Shown here in pieces: positions 28,462 through 37,255 of a stretch of 64,000 nt of DNA (position 1 is the first letter of the stretch; each line of letters opens with the position of its first letter). The stretch is from the NCBI GenBank assembly GCA_965228265.1, contig OZ245804.1:1-64000 (forward strand), given 5' to 3'. Under the pieces are notes generated by a model, which worked only from the letters and a program-made list of their open reading frames with translations, had not been told where the DNA came from and did not search any database. The position numbers were made by a program, and so were the translations under genes. This DNA comes from GCA-2732755 sp965228265 (GTDB lineage Bacteria > Planctomycetota > Phycisphaerae > Phycisphaerales > UBA1924).

Positions 28462-30288
28462 TCAGTCCGCCAGTGCTGGCACGGGCCTCAGCTCATCGTC
28501 CTGGATCCGGTGGATGCTCGAACGATCCTCGGTCCGTTCGATCGCAAAGAGCCCCAGGTCGAGCTCCACGCCGTAGATCGTGTCCATGTCGATCGTCTGC
28601 CGGGCACGGTCCTCGTCGGGCAGCAGCCTGATCCGTACGGGCTGATCGAAGTCGGGCACGGGCTGGGCCCATTCCCGCTCGCCCGACGCCCCCACTCTGG
28701 TTGGCACCAATGTCCCACTCACAGGCATCGCGTGGTAGCGAGCCTGGAGCAGGTCTCGGCGGATCAGGTGACCCAGTTCCCAGACATGGTCGCCCTGCTC
28801 GGCGATGACGAGGTACGCCACGTCGATCTTGGGCCACATCCACTGTTCCTGGCCCCGTTGATCGTGACTCAGGCTTGCCAGACCGATCTTCAAAGCCCAC
28901 GGCCCCTGACTGCCAAAGGGCGGGGCCGAGCTGTAGTACACGGGCGAGACGCGGAGGTTCTCGAGCACCACCTCGGGCTCGGGCGCATCCTCCTCGCTCG
29001 GCTTCAGGAGCCGAACCTCGTCCTCACCCGCCGACACCACATGGAACGGCGCCGTGATCGTGATCGTCCGATCGATGACCGGTGGCAGCTCGTTGACCAT
29101 ATCGCCCGATGGGGACTCCTCGCCCTCGGGTTGCGTGCCGGCGATCACTTTCACATGCACATCGATCTCCAGCTCGGCCGGCCCGGGTTGCAGCCCTTCG
29201 ATGCGAGCGGCCGTGCTGGATGTGCCCATGAGGTAGCCCATGTGCCTCGAAGCCTGACGCGTCTGGGAAGAGCCGCCGAACGACGCGTACTTCGGCGTCA
29301 GAACCCGATCGCCCTGCCTGACGAGGAGCCTTTCTACCCGCTCTGAGAAGACAACCATGTCACCCTCGTTACCGACGTTCGGCGGGAGCGCGAACCGGAT
29401 CGTGTAGGGCACCCTCCCGAGTTCTTTTGTGACATTGGGTCTGACCTCGAGCCGGAGCTCGGGCGCATCCTGGTAGAGCTGTGTGAGCAATTCGTGTGTG
29501 ACGATGCCGGGCGAGCTGGGCGATTCCCACCAGTTCCAGAGCAGCTGCGAGCACATCGAGGCCAAGGCGTAGTCCGGCTTCTCTTTCAACGAAGCCTCGG
29601 TGCCCTGCTGGATGACGGGGCGGAGCTTCTCGAGATCGAGGCCCGTCGATCGGATGAGTGCGCCCAGGACCTCCCTGTGCAGATAGTTGCCGTGGGCAAA
29701 CGATCGCTCGGCCCGCATCTCGTCGGTCCACTGCCCGATCAGATCGAGCATGATGGGTGCCGCCTCTTCGGCGCTCACGCCCCCGACCAGAGCTGAGAAC
29801 TTGAGAAGGTCGTACGCCGAGGCCTTGGGCTCGGCCGCGCCAACCAGATCAACCGCGAGCCGGCCGATCGCCCGGGCCTCATCGGGGTTGACGCCGCCCT
29901 TCTGGACCCGCCTGGTGAGCTCCTTGGTGATCCGTTCGTCGCCCTCGTCGTTGACGACCATCATCTCTGCCCGCATCAGCCAGACGGGCTTGAGTTTGTC
30001 GAAACCGGGCGAGCGGACGAGCAGGTACGTCAGCGCGAGCCCCCCCACCAGCAGCATGGATGTGCCGAACCAGATTAGGCGTGGCCTGCGCACGCCGCGC
30101 ACGATCGCATCGCTCTGTGTCAGGTCCGCGTTGCACTCGGGGCAGTTGGTTGGCTGGTGAGAGGTGAGGTCGTACCCGCACTTTCGACAAGCCGGTCTGT
30201 CACCCCTGCGTATGTAGAGCCCAGCGAACTGCAACGACAGACCCGCGAAGATCACGAGCAGCAGCAAGATTGTCAGGGGCAGGCCCAT
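28462..30288 (-). CDS. Zinc-ribbon membrane protein of planctomycete type, unknown function
   Basis: 608 residues. TM1 (3-26, LPLTILLLLVIFAGLSLQFA) is followed by a cytosolic four-Cys zinc ribbon, CRKCGYDL...CPECNADL (residues 34-57), then a second helix (about 72-90, LIWFGTSMLLVGGLALTYLL), and a long C-terminal region with beta-rich segments and no catalytic motif. The CGYDL-type ribbon is very frequent in planctomycete membrane proteins of unknown role. The C-terminal part would be on the opposite side from the ribbon only if TM2 exits. Monocistronic; convergent with the 16S terminator. Confidence 0.82.
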   Translation of the reverse strand: MGLPLTILLLLVIFAGLSLQFAGLYIRRGDRPACRKCGYDLTSHQPTNCPECNADLTQSDAIVRGVRRPRLIWFGTSMLLVGGLALTYLLVRSPGFDKLKPVWLMRAEMMVVNDEGDERITKELTRRVQKGGVNPDEARAIGRLAVDLVGAAEPKASAYDLLKFSALVGGVSAEEAAPIMLDLIGQWTDEMRAERSFAHGNYLHREVLGALIRSTGLDLEKLRPVIQQGTEASLKEKPDYALASMCSQLLWNWWESPSSPGIVTHELLTQLYQDAPELRLEVRPNVTKELGRVPYTIRFALPPNVGNEGDMVVFSERVERLLVRQGDRVLTPKYASFGGSSQTRQASRHMGYLMGTSSTAARIEGLQPGPAELEIDVHVKVIAGTQPEGEESPSGDMVNELPPVIDRTITITAPFHVVSAGEDEVRLLKPSEEDAPEPEVVLENLRVSPVYYSSAPPFGSQGPWALKIGLASLSHDQRGQEQWMWPKIDVAYLVIAEQGDHVWELGHLIRRDLLQARYHAMPVSGTLVPTRVGASGEREWAQPVPDFDQPVRIRLLPDEDRARQTIDMDTIYGVELDLGLFAIERTEDRSSIHRIQDDELRPVPALAD

Positions 30289-30348
30289 GTTGCACAGCCT
30301 ACCTGAAGCAGCCGGACGCCCGCCACGGTGCGTGTGCCAGTGAGTGGA

Positions 30349-31164
30349 TCAGAACCTCAGAGTCACGCCCGAGAAGAGACCAATGTCATCGGCATCCCGG
30401 GACAAACCGATGTTTGTGCCCGCGTCGAACTGGAGGTTCGATGTGACGGCATAGGTCGCGCCAAGACCGAGGATCGCAACGTCGGGCGAATCGCCGTCGG
30501 CCCCTGTCGAGCCGATCAGCTCGGCGTACGCGCCGACTGTTTCCGTGAGCTCGAATCCCACCGCGGCCGTGGCAACCAGCTCGGTCTCGTAGTTTCCAGC
30601 TGCGTCGTCGTACACAAAGTCTGCCTCGACCATCAGCCCCAGCCCCACGCCATCGGCGAGTTCCATCGCAAAGGGCAGGATGACGCCGCCCTCAAGATGA
30701 TCGTGCCCGAGATCGTCCGATGCGGTCGGGATCTGGATGAAGGGCATGATCGCCATGGCGGTCTCGCCGCCGTCGTTGCCCCACAGGTTGATTTTGAGTC
30801 GGATCTGCGAGTCCCCGAAACCACTCTGCGAGTCGTCATCCTCTTCCACATGCACGTAGGGATTGACCACGAACTGGACGTCTACATTATCGAGCAAGCC
30901 GATCTTGATGTTCGAAGGAGCGAGAGCGAACGTGTCGGTGCTTCCGGACTTGGCGTAGTCGAAGAAGCTAAGCTCGATCTGCACCGCGCCCGCGTCCACC
31001 GTGTACGGGCTTTCGGTGATATCCGGGCGATCCGCGCTGAGTTCACGCCAGTCGGGCTCGGGCGTTGGATAGAGCAGCGAAGGCATTTCAGTCCGCGGCT
31101 CCTCCTGAGCCATCGCCGTGCCTGACGCGAACACCACCGGGAGAACAACCATTATCGTCTTCAT
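30349..31164 (-). CDS. Outer-membrane beta-barrel transporter-like protein
   Basis: 271 residues. Signal peptide MKTIMVVLPVVFASGTAMAQ, then ELSADRPDITESPYTVDAGA, the opening of the MetA-pathway phenol-degradation/transporter beta-barrel family, with amphipathic strands spaced through the chain and a C-terminal VTLRF ending in Phe, as expected for outer-membrane insertion. GGAG lies eight bases before ATG 31164. A pair of palindromes lies 32-69 bp upstream, suggesting repressible expression. Substrate unknown. Confidence 0.82.
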   Translation of the reverse strand: MKTIMVVLPVVFASGTAMAQEEPRTEMPSLLYPTPEPDWRELSADRPDITESPYTVDAGAVQIELSFFDYAKSGSTDTFALAPSNIKIGLLDNVDVQFVVNPYVHVEEDDDSQSGFGDSQIRLKINLWGNDGGETAMAIMPFIQIPTASDDLGHDHLEGGVILPFAMELADGVGLGLMVEADFVYDDAAGNYETELVATAAVGFELTETVGAYAELIGSTGADGDSPDVAILGLGATYAVTSNLQFDAGTNIGLSRDADDIGLFSGVTLRF

Positions 31165-31195
31165 CTCAACTCCAGCTAAGAGGACCGAACCAGTT

Positions 31196-31233
31196 GTAGC
31201 ACATGCTACGGATTGACAGTAGCATATGCTACT
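31196..31233. promoter_or_regulatory. Double palindromic operator
   Basis: GTAGCA-CA-TGCTAC (31196-31209) and AGTAGCATATGCTACT (31218-31233), the second a perfect 16-bp palindrome, share the half-site GTAGCA/TGCTAC. Their centres are 23 bp apart, about two helical turns, just upstream of the outer-membrane protein start at 31164. Typical of paired dimer binding by a repressor; no repressor gene is adjacent. Confidence 0.65.
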
Positions 31234-31303
31234 TTCTGCGTCAAGCGCACACGGATCGGCCTCGGCTCAGAGCTGGGGCTCAGGGCCGGGGCTGGCTGAT
31301 GTG

Positions 31304-32017
31304 TTACTTCTGGTGCTTGGCGTGGCGGACGATCTCGCCCGTGCCCAGGTAGACCACGTCCTCGGCGATGTTCTTCATCAGATCGCCCACGCGCTCGAGT
31401 TCGCGGCCGACGCGGTAGAGCAGAAGCCCAGCCGCGATGTCGTCCTCGCCCTTATGCGCCAGCGACTTGGTCAGCTCCGCGTACGAACCCTTGTCGAGTT
31501 TGTCGAGAAGCTTGTCGTCCAGCACGATCTGACGAGCCGCGGCGACATCCTCCTCGAGCATCGCCCGAAGCAGCTTGTGGCAGGTCGCCGGCACACGCTC
31601 ACCGAGCTCGCGCAGGCCCGTCGGGAACTTGGGCACCACGGGCAGGGCCGCGAGCTTCATGGCGACCTTGGAGATGCTGCTGGCGTGGTCGGCGACGCGC
31701 TCGATGTCGTGGTTGACCTTGAGCACGAAGGCGAGCACCCGGAAGTCCCGGGCGACTGGCTGCTGGAGCGCCAGAATCTGGTAGCACTCCTCCTCGATCC
31801 GGACCTCTTCGGTGTCGATCGCCGAGTCCTGCTCGCGGACGTGCATGGCGACCTCGGCGTCGATCGACCAGAGGGCGTCGAGGGAGGCCTCGAGCATCCC
31901 GATGGCAAGCGTGCCCTGTCGGATCATCCGCCTCTTGATCGCGTCGATCTGCTTCTGTGCCGTCCAGCCGCCGGGGGCGGGGTCTTCGGGGAGTTTGGTT
32001 CTGCTCGTTTCGGCCAT
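31304..32017 (-). CDS. phoU: PhoU-family phosphate signalling protein
   Basis: 237 residues from ATG 32017 (MAETSRTKLPED); an upstream ATG at 32095 is possible. Two PhoU three-helix repeats: DAEVAMHVREQDSAIDTEEV with EEECYQILALQQPVARDFR and IERVADHASSISK, and in the second half YRVGRELERVGDLMKNIAED with the E-x3-D metal cluster. PhoU links the Pst phosphate transporter to PhoR/PhoB. No pst or pho genes are seen here. Divergent from the CaCA antiporter. Confidence 0.92.
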   Translation of the reverse strand: MAETSRTKLPEDPAPGGWTAQKQIDAIKRRMIRQGTLAIGMLEASLDALWSIDAEVAMHVREQDSAIDTEEVRIEEECYQILALQQPVARDFRVLAFVLKVNHDIERVADHASSISKVAMKLAALPVVPKFPTGLRELGERVPATCHKLLRAMLEEDVAAARQIVLDDKLLDKLDKGSYAELTKSLAHKGEDDIAAGLLLYRVGRELERVGDLMKNIAEDVVYLGTGEIVRHAKHQK

Positions 32018-32180
32018 TATCGCTCTATCGGCAAGATGCCCCTCCAAGTTGGGTAGCCCAAACAGGATCTTATCCGAATTCAAAGCCGTTGTCATGCCCC
32101 TGTCGGTTGAGCCGTGAGAACCGGCTTGGTGCCCCCAATACCATCGTCCCGAATCGACACCCCCTTGGGACACGCCTTCC

Positions 32181-33176
32181 ATGCTGCTGCAAATCGGACT
32201 GCTGATGGCCTCGCTGATGGTCATGACACTCGGGGCCGAGGGCCTGGTCCGAGGGGCTGTGACCATCGCCCGGCAGCTTGGAATCTCCAGCTTCTTCATC
32301 GGCCTGACGATCGTCGGTTTCGGCACCTCGACGCCCGAACTCTGCACCTCGCTAGCGGCCGCCTGGAAGGGAACGGGCGAGATCGCCGTCGGCAATGTCA
32401 TCGGTTCCAACATCTTCAACATCGCTGTCGTGCTCGGGCTGACGGCCCTGATCTGTCCGATCCCGCTCAAACTCGACATCGTTCGGCGGGAAGTGCTCGT
32501 CGTGATCGCCGCCGCTTGCGTGCCGTTCGTTGCGATTGCCACCGGCGGACAACTGGGCCGCCTGACGGGCGGCGTCATGGTGGCGTTGCTCGTTGTCTAC
32601 CTCTGGAACGGCTACCGCCGGGGGCGTGCGCAGAACCAGAGTGAACTCGAATTGAACGCCGAGCACGAAATCGAGACCGAACTGGCGACCCCGGTCGCCG
32701 GCTGGAAAGCACATCCACTTTCAAGCGCCGCATTGATCGGCTTCGGGCTGGCGATGCTGATACTTGGATCCTGGCTCCTCGTGCAATCGGCGACCTCGAT
32801 CGCCAGGTCGCTTGGCGTCTCGGATCTCGTCATCGGGCTCACGGTCGTGGCGGCCGGGACGAGCGCACCTGAATTCGTCACCAGTCTCGTCGCGGCTGTG
32901 CGCAAGCAGCCCGACATCAGCGTGGGCAATATTCTCGGCTCAAATGTTTTCAATGTGCTCGGGATACTCGGGCTCACGTGCGTGGTGCTGCCGCAGGAAG
33001 TCGGTCGCCAGTCGCTCATGCTCGACCTGCCCGTGATGCTGGCGGTGAGCCTGGCGTGCCTGCCGATCATGATGTCGGGCTCACGGATCTCTCGGACCGA
33101 GGGCGCAGTGCTCATCGTGTTCTACGCGGCATACGCGGTTGCGCTCTTTGCGTGGGCGCCGGGGTGGTTTGGATAG
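32181..33176 (+). CDS. Calcium/sodium (CaCA) antiporter
   Basis: 331 residues with about ten TM helices arranged as two inverted repeats. Each has the ion-binding alpha-repeat: GFGTSTPELCTSLAAAWKGT with AVGNVIGSNIFNIAVVLG in the first, and AAGTSAPEFVTSLVAAVRK with SVGNILGSNVFNVLGILG in the second, including the two essential Glu. Family: YrbG/NCX. Exports Ca2+ in exchange for Na+ or H+. Divergent from phoU. Confidence 0.94.
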   Translation: MLLQIGLLMASLMVMTLGAEGLVRGAVTIARQLGISSFFIGLTIVGFGTSTPELCTSLAAAWKGTGEIAVGNVIGSNIFNIAVVLGLTALICPIPLKLDIVRREVLVVIAAACVPFVAIATGGQLGRLTGGVMVALLVVYLWNGYRRGRAQNQSELELNAEHEIETELATPVAGWKAHPLSSAALIGFGLAMLILGSWLLVQSATSIARSLGVSDLVIGLTVVAAGTSAPEFVTSLVAAVRKQPDISVGNILGSNVFNVLGILGLTCVVLPQEVGRQSLMLDLPVMLAVSLACLPIMMSGSRISRTEGAVLIVFYAAYAVALFAWAPGWFG

Positions 33177-33224
33177 TTGACGAGCCCGAAGCGCAAGCGA
33201 GGGTCACAAGTCTTACCCCCTTCC

Positions 33225-33265
33225 GTCTGCTCCGCAGACACCTCCCCCGTCGGCGACGGGGGAGG
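33225..33265. repeat. Two adjacent hairpins between converging genes
   Basis: GTCTGC-TCC-GCAGAC (33225-33239) and CCTCCCCCGTC-GGC-GACGGGGGAGG (33241-33265): perfect 6-bp and 11-bp stems with 3-base loops, between the antiporter stop (33176) and the mfd stop (33277). No T-tract. REP-like element and possible transcription barrier. Confidence 0.65.
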
Positions 33266-33276
33266 AAAGAGGTCGC

Positions 33277-36200
33277 TCAGACTTTCGCCTTTGCTTCCTG
33301 TGGCCTCGGTCGCAATCGGCTCAGCATGACTCGTGGAAGGCTCTGCGGATCGAGGTACTTCGCCGGCGGGCGCCAGTACACCTCGCTGAGTGACTGCCCA
33401 GACTTGGGCGGGAGCGTCGTCACCTTGCCCCTGGCCCCGGCGAGCGCTTCGGCGATAGGCCTCGGGTCTTCGGCGCGGAAGATCACGTCCGGCTCGCGCA
33501 TGACCACGGCTTTCACGCCAAGCGACGCGCACGCGACGCGGATCTCCGCGAGTCGGAGCAGCCGATCGACGAGCGGCGGCGGCTCGCCGTAGGCCGCGGT
33601 GAGGTCCTCGCGGAGCTTGTCGAGATCCTCGTGCGAAGCCGCGGTCGCCATGCGCCGGTAGGCCTCCAGACGCCTCGTATCGCTCGGGATGTAGGGCCTT
33701 GGGATGTGCCCCCAGACGCCGATCTCCAGACTCGCCCGGCTCGCCGAGGGGGGCGGGGCCTCGTGGCGCAGCTCGCGCACCTGCTGCTCGAGGAGCTGGC
33801 AGTACATCTCGTAGCCCACGGCGGCAATGTGCCCCGACTGCTCGGAGCCCAGGATATTGCCCGCGCCGCGGATCTCGAGGTCTCGCATCGCGATCTTGAA
33901 GCCCGCGCCGAGCATCGTGTACTGCTCGAGCGCCTTGAGCCGCTTGCGCGCCACATCGGTCACGTTGCGTTTGTCGGGCAAAAGCAGGTAGCAGTACGCG
34001 CGGTGCTTGGAACGCCCGACACGCCCGCGGAGCTGGTGGAGTTCGCTCAGCCCGAAACGGTCGGCGTCCTCGATGATCATCGTGTTGGCGTTGGGGATGT
34101 CGATGCCCGACTCGATGATCGTGGTCGAGACAAGGATGTCCGCCTCGTGACGGATGAACTTGAGCATGACTTTTTCGAGATCGGTCGCGGGCATCTGACC
34201 GTGGCCGTAGATCACGCGGGCACCGGGCGCGAGCATGCGCACGTCGTCGGCGACGCTCACGATGTCGTGCACACGGTTGTGCACCCAGAAAACCTGACCC
34301 TGCCGACCGAGCTCACGCGCGAGCGCCTGCTGGATGCGCTTGCGGTTGTAGGGCACGACCTCGGTCACGATGCTCTGGCGATCCGCGGGTGGCGTGGCGA
34401 GCGAGGAGATGTCGCGGATGCCCAGCATCGACATGTGCAGCGTGCGGGGGATGGGCGTGGCGCTGAGCGTGAGCACGTCCGCGGCCAATCGCAGGCGGAG
34501 CAGCTGCTCCTTGTGCTCAACGCCGAATCGCTGCTCCTCGTCCACGATCACCAGCCCGAGATCCGCAAAGCGCACGTCCTTGGACAGGATGCGGTGCGTG
34601 CCGATGATGACGTCGATCTGTCCTTTGCGCAGGGCCGCGAGCATCGCGTTGGATTCTTTCGTCGTCTTGAGCCGGCTCAGCGATTCGATGCGGAACGGGT
34701 ATCCCGCGAAGCGGTCGCGGAAGGTGCGTTCGTGCTGCTCGGCGAGCACGGTCGTCGGGACGAGCACAGCGACCTGCTTGCCCGACTCGACCACCTTGAA
34801 CGCGGCGCGGATCGCCAGTTCGGTCTTGCCGAAACCCACGTCGCCGCAGAGCAGGCGGTCCATCGGGCGCTCCGACTGCTGGTCCTTCTTGATCGAGATC
34901 ATCGCGGCGAGCTGATCTTCGGTCTCCTGATAAGGGAACTCGCCCTCGAACTCGTTCTGCCAGGGCGTGTCGCCCGGGAAGCGCACGCCGGGCAGACTCT
35001 CGCGGGCCGCTCGCACGCGCAGTAGCTCCGACGCCAGATCGCGCACGGATTCGACGACTTTCTCCTTCTGCTTCTTCCAGCGCGTGCCGCCCAGTTTCGA
35101 GAGCGGCGGCTTGCCGTTGAACCCGCCGATGTACTTCTGCACAAGGTCAATCTTGAGCGCCGGCACATGGAGTTGCGAACCGTCGGCGAACTCGAGCGTC
35201 AGGAACTCCTGGAGCTCGCCCTCCTCGTCCTTGCGTTTCTTCTTGGGGGGCCCCACCGCTCTGGACTTGCCCAGGCGATCCGGGTCCATGAGGCGCAGGC
35301 CTTCGAATCGCGCGATGCCGTGCTCGGCGTGGACGACATAGTCGCCCGGTTCGATCTCGAGGAAGGTGTCCATCGCGCGGCCGGCGCGCATGCGGCGCGT
35401 CCCGCGACGCGCGTGGAAGCGGTGGACAAGCTCGTGGTACGGCACGACCGCCAGCGAGTCGCCCTCGTCGGGCTCGTAGACGAATCCACGATGGATGTAC
35501 CCGACCTTCGCGATGGGTCTGGGCTTCAGCATCGGTGCGTACTGCGTGATGAGCTCGCCCAGACGCTGCGTCTCGGCCTCGGTCTCGCAGGGAACGAGCG
35601 TCGTGCGGCCCTTCACGCCCGAGAGCTCGGCCAGTTCCTCGACCGCCTCAGACAGCTCCCGGCTGAGCGCCGGCAGCGGCATGATCGGGAGATTGATCAC
35701 TGTTTCGGCGCTTGCGGCCGGCGCAGAGAACTGGTTGATCTCACAGAACGCGTGGAACCGATCCTGGAGCAGCTTGAAAACCGCGGGTGGGCCGTACACG
35801 CCGCGTGAGTCGGTGACCCGCTCGAAGTACCCCCGCGCCTGCTCGGTGACTTCGAGCGTCTCGCACACCACCGCGACCGCGCGATCGGGGATGACGTTCA
35901 GGAAGCTCGTGCCCTCGTCGGCGAGGTTCGGATCGAGCGCGGCCGCGATGAACTCGACCGAGTCGATGCGCCGATCGGACCCCATCGTTTCAAGGTCGAT
36001 CTCGGTGAGCTTCTCGAGCTCGTCGCCGAAAAAATCGAGACGGACGGGTTCGACGCTCGTGCCGCCGGCGGGGAAGACGTCGATGATCCCGCCTCGGACC
36101 GCGAACTCGCCGGGTTCCTCGATCGTCTCGCGGCGGGTGTACCCCGCGCTCACGAGCCATTCGATGAGTTCTTCGGGCTGCACGCGGTCGCCCGTGCCCA

Positions 36201-36639
36201 CGACTCTGCTCAGGCCCTTGATCTGCTCGTACCTTGGCACCGCCTGCATCAGCGCGTGCACCGGCGCAACGATGACCGGCGCGTCCTTGGCGCCGATCGC
36301 CAGCGTCTGGCGCACGGCTCCGACACGCTCGGCGAGCAGGTCCGCGGCTGCGGCGCTCTCGCCCGGCAGCACCTCGAGCGCGGGAAGGCGGATCGAGCTG
36401 GTCCCGAAGTAGGCCAGCTCCTCGACCGCGTGGTCCGCCTCGTCGAGGTGGGCCATCACGAGCACGACGGGCCGGCCTGTCATCCTCGCTAGGCACGAAG
36501 CGACGACAACGCTCGACGAGCCGGCGGCTCCGCTTGCGACGCACCTCGATCCCTCCTGCAGCGCGCTGACGAGCGCCCGCATCGGCGGGGCATCCAGGAG
36601 CGTTTGCAGAGGGGACTGGGTCGTCGGTTTGGGGGGCAC
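33277..36639 (-). CDS. mfd: Transcription-repair coupling factor Mfd
   Basis: 1120 residues, start GTG 36639. UvrB-like N-terminal module (residues about 1-400), then the RNA-polymerase-interacting domain with PGDYVVHAEHGIARFEGL, then a RecG-like ATPase: LLCGDVGFGKTELAIRAAFK (Walker A), VIVDEEQRFG (DEEQ box), LSATPIPRTLHMSM, and the helicase C motifs IIESGIDIPNANTMI and LHQLRGRVGRSKHRAYCYLL. Mfd displaces stalled RNA polymerase and recruits UvrA. Third gene of the operon with the GH10-like gene and comEA, with 91 bp before it. Confidence 0.97.
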   Translation of the reverse strand: MPPKPTTQSPLQTLLDAPPMRALVSALQEGSRCVASGAAGSSSVVVASCLARMTGRPVVLVMAHLDEADHAVEELAYFGTSSIRLPALEVLPGESAAAADLLAERVGAVRQTLAIGAKDAPVIVAPVHALMQAVPRYEQIKGLSRVVGTGDRVQPEELIEWLVSAGYTRRETIEEPGEFAVRGGIIDVFPAGGTSVEPVRLDFFGDELEKLTEIDLETMGSDRRIDSVEFIAAALDPNLADEGTSFLNVIPDRAVAVVCETLEVTEQARGYFERVTDSRGVYGPPAVFKLLQDRFHAFCEINQFSAPAASAETVINLPIMPLPALSRELSEAVEELAELSGVKGRTTLVPCETEAETQRLGELITQYAPMLKPRPIAKVGYIHRGFVYEPDEGDSLAVVPYHELVHRFHARRGTRRMRAGRAMDTFLEIEPGDYVVHAEHGIARFEGLRLMDPDRLGKSRAVGPPKKKRKDEEGELQEFLTLEFADGSQLHVPALKIDLVQKYIGGFNGKPPLSKLGGTRWKKQKEKVVESVRDLASELLRVRAARESLPGVRFPGDTPWQNEFEGEFPYQETEDQLAAMISIKKDQQSERPMDRLLCGDVGFGKTELAIRAAFKVVESGKQVAVLVPTTVLAEQHERTFRDRFAGYPFRIESLSRLKTTKESNAMLAALRKGQIDVIIGTHRILSKDVRFADLGLVIVDEEQRFGVEHKEQLLRLRLAADVLTLSATPIPRTLHMSMLGIRDISSLATPPADRQSIVTEVVPYNRKRIQQALARELGRQGQVFWVHNRVHDIVSVADDVRMLAPGARVIYGHGQMPATDLEKVMLKFIRHEADILVSTTIIESGIDIPNANTMIIEDADRFGLSELHQLRGRVGRSKHRAYCYLLLPDKRNVTDVARKRLKALEQYTMLGAGFKIAMRDLEIRGAGNILGSEQSGHIAAVGYEMYCQLLEQQVRELRHEAPPPSASRASLEIGVWGHIPRPYIPSDTRRLEAYRRMATAASHEDLDKLREDLTAAYGEPPPLVDRLLRLAEIRVACASLGVKAVVMREPDVIFRAEDPRPIAEALAGARGKVTTLPPKSGQSLSEVYWRPPAKYLDPQSLPRVMLSRLRPRPQEAKAKV

Positions 36640-36730
36640 TTTGAGCCGATTTCCTCGGTGCGCGCACGGGTGTGCCCGGGCAGGCGACGCGCCGGCCGGG
36701 CCGTGGGTGCTTTGGTCGGGTCATGCTACG

Positions 36731-37255
36731 TCAGTCGAACCGGATAAGGGGCGTGAGCTTCTCCAGCGTCTTGGGGCCGATGCCTTTGACGCGGTCGAGG
36801 TCCGCAGGCGATCGGTAGAGCCCGTTGGTCGTGCGGTCCTTGATGATCCGCCCGGCCATCACGGGCCCGATGCCGGGCAGGAGCTGGAGCTCCGCCGACG
36901 ACGCGGTGTTCACGTTGACGAGTTTCTGGATGCCTACGTCGCGTGGTTCGGATTCAGCCGGTTTGGAGGCAGGATCGGACTCCGGCGCGGCCATAAAGGT
37001 AGCGGCTGTTTCGGCAGGTGTGAGCGTCCCGGCAGGCTCGCGCTGGTCCGTGAGTGGCTGGGACTGGGACGTGGGCTGTGACTGGGGTTGCGCGGGGACG
37101 GTGATCGAGACGCGTTCCGGCTCAGAAGTTTGGCGGAGGGGTTGTGAATCGAGCAGGCCCTTGCCGACACCGATCGCACCCAGGCCGCCGAGGACCGCGA
37201 CGCACGCCCATCTGGCTCCGCCCGTGAGCGAGCCTTCGGGAGCGCGGGCGCTCAC
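36731..37255 (-). CDS. comEA: ComEA-type helix-hairpin-helix DNA-binding protein
   Basis: 174 residues. GTG start overlaps the previous stop (GTGA). An N-terminal TM helix (about 15-37) and a Pro/Gln/Ser-rich spacer lead to a C-terminal HhH domain: LVNVNTASSAELQLLPGIGP and LDRVKGIGPKTLEKLTP, two hairpins. This is the ComEA domain that binds incoming DNA in the periplasm during natural transformation. It could also be a general HhH anchored DNA binder. Confidence 0.88.
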   Translation of the reverse strand: MSARAPEGSLTGGARWACVAVLGGLGAIGVGKGLLDSQPLRQTSEPERVSITVPAQPQSQPTSQSQPLTDQREPAGTLTPAETAATFMAAPESDPASKPAESEPRDVGIQKLVNVNTASSAELQLLPGIGPVMAGRIIKDRTTNGLYRSPADLDRVKGIGPKTLEKLTPLIRFD

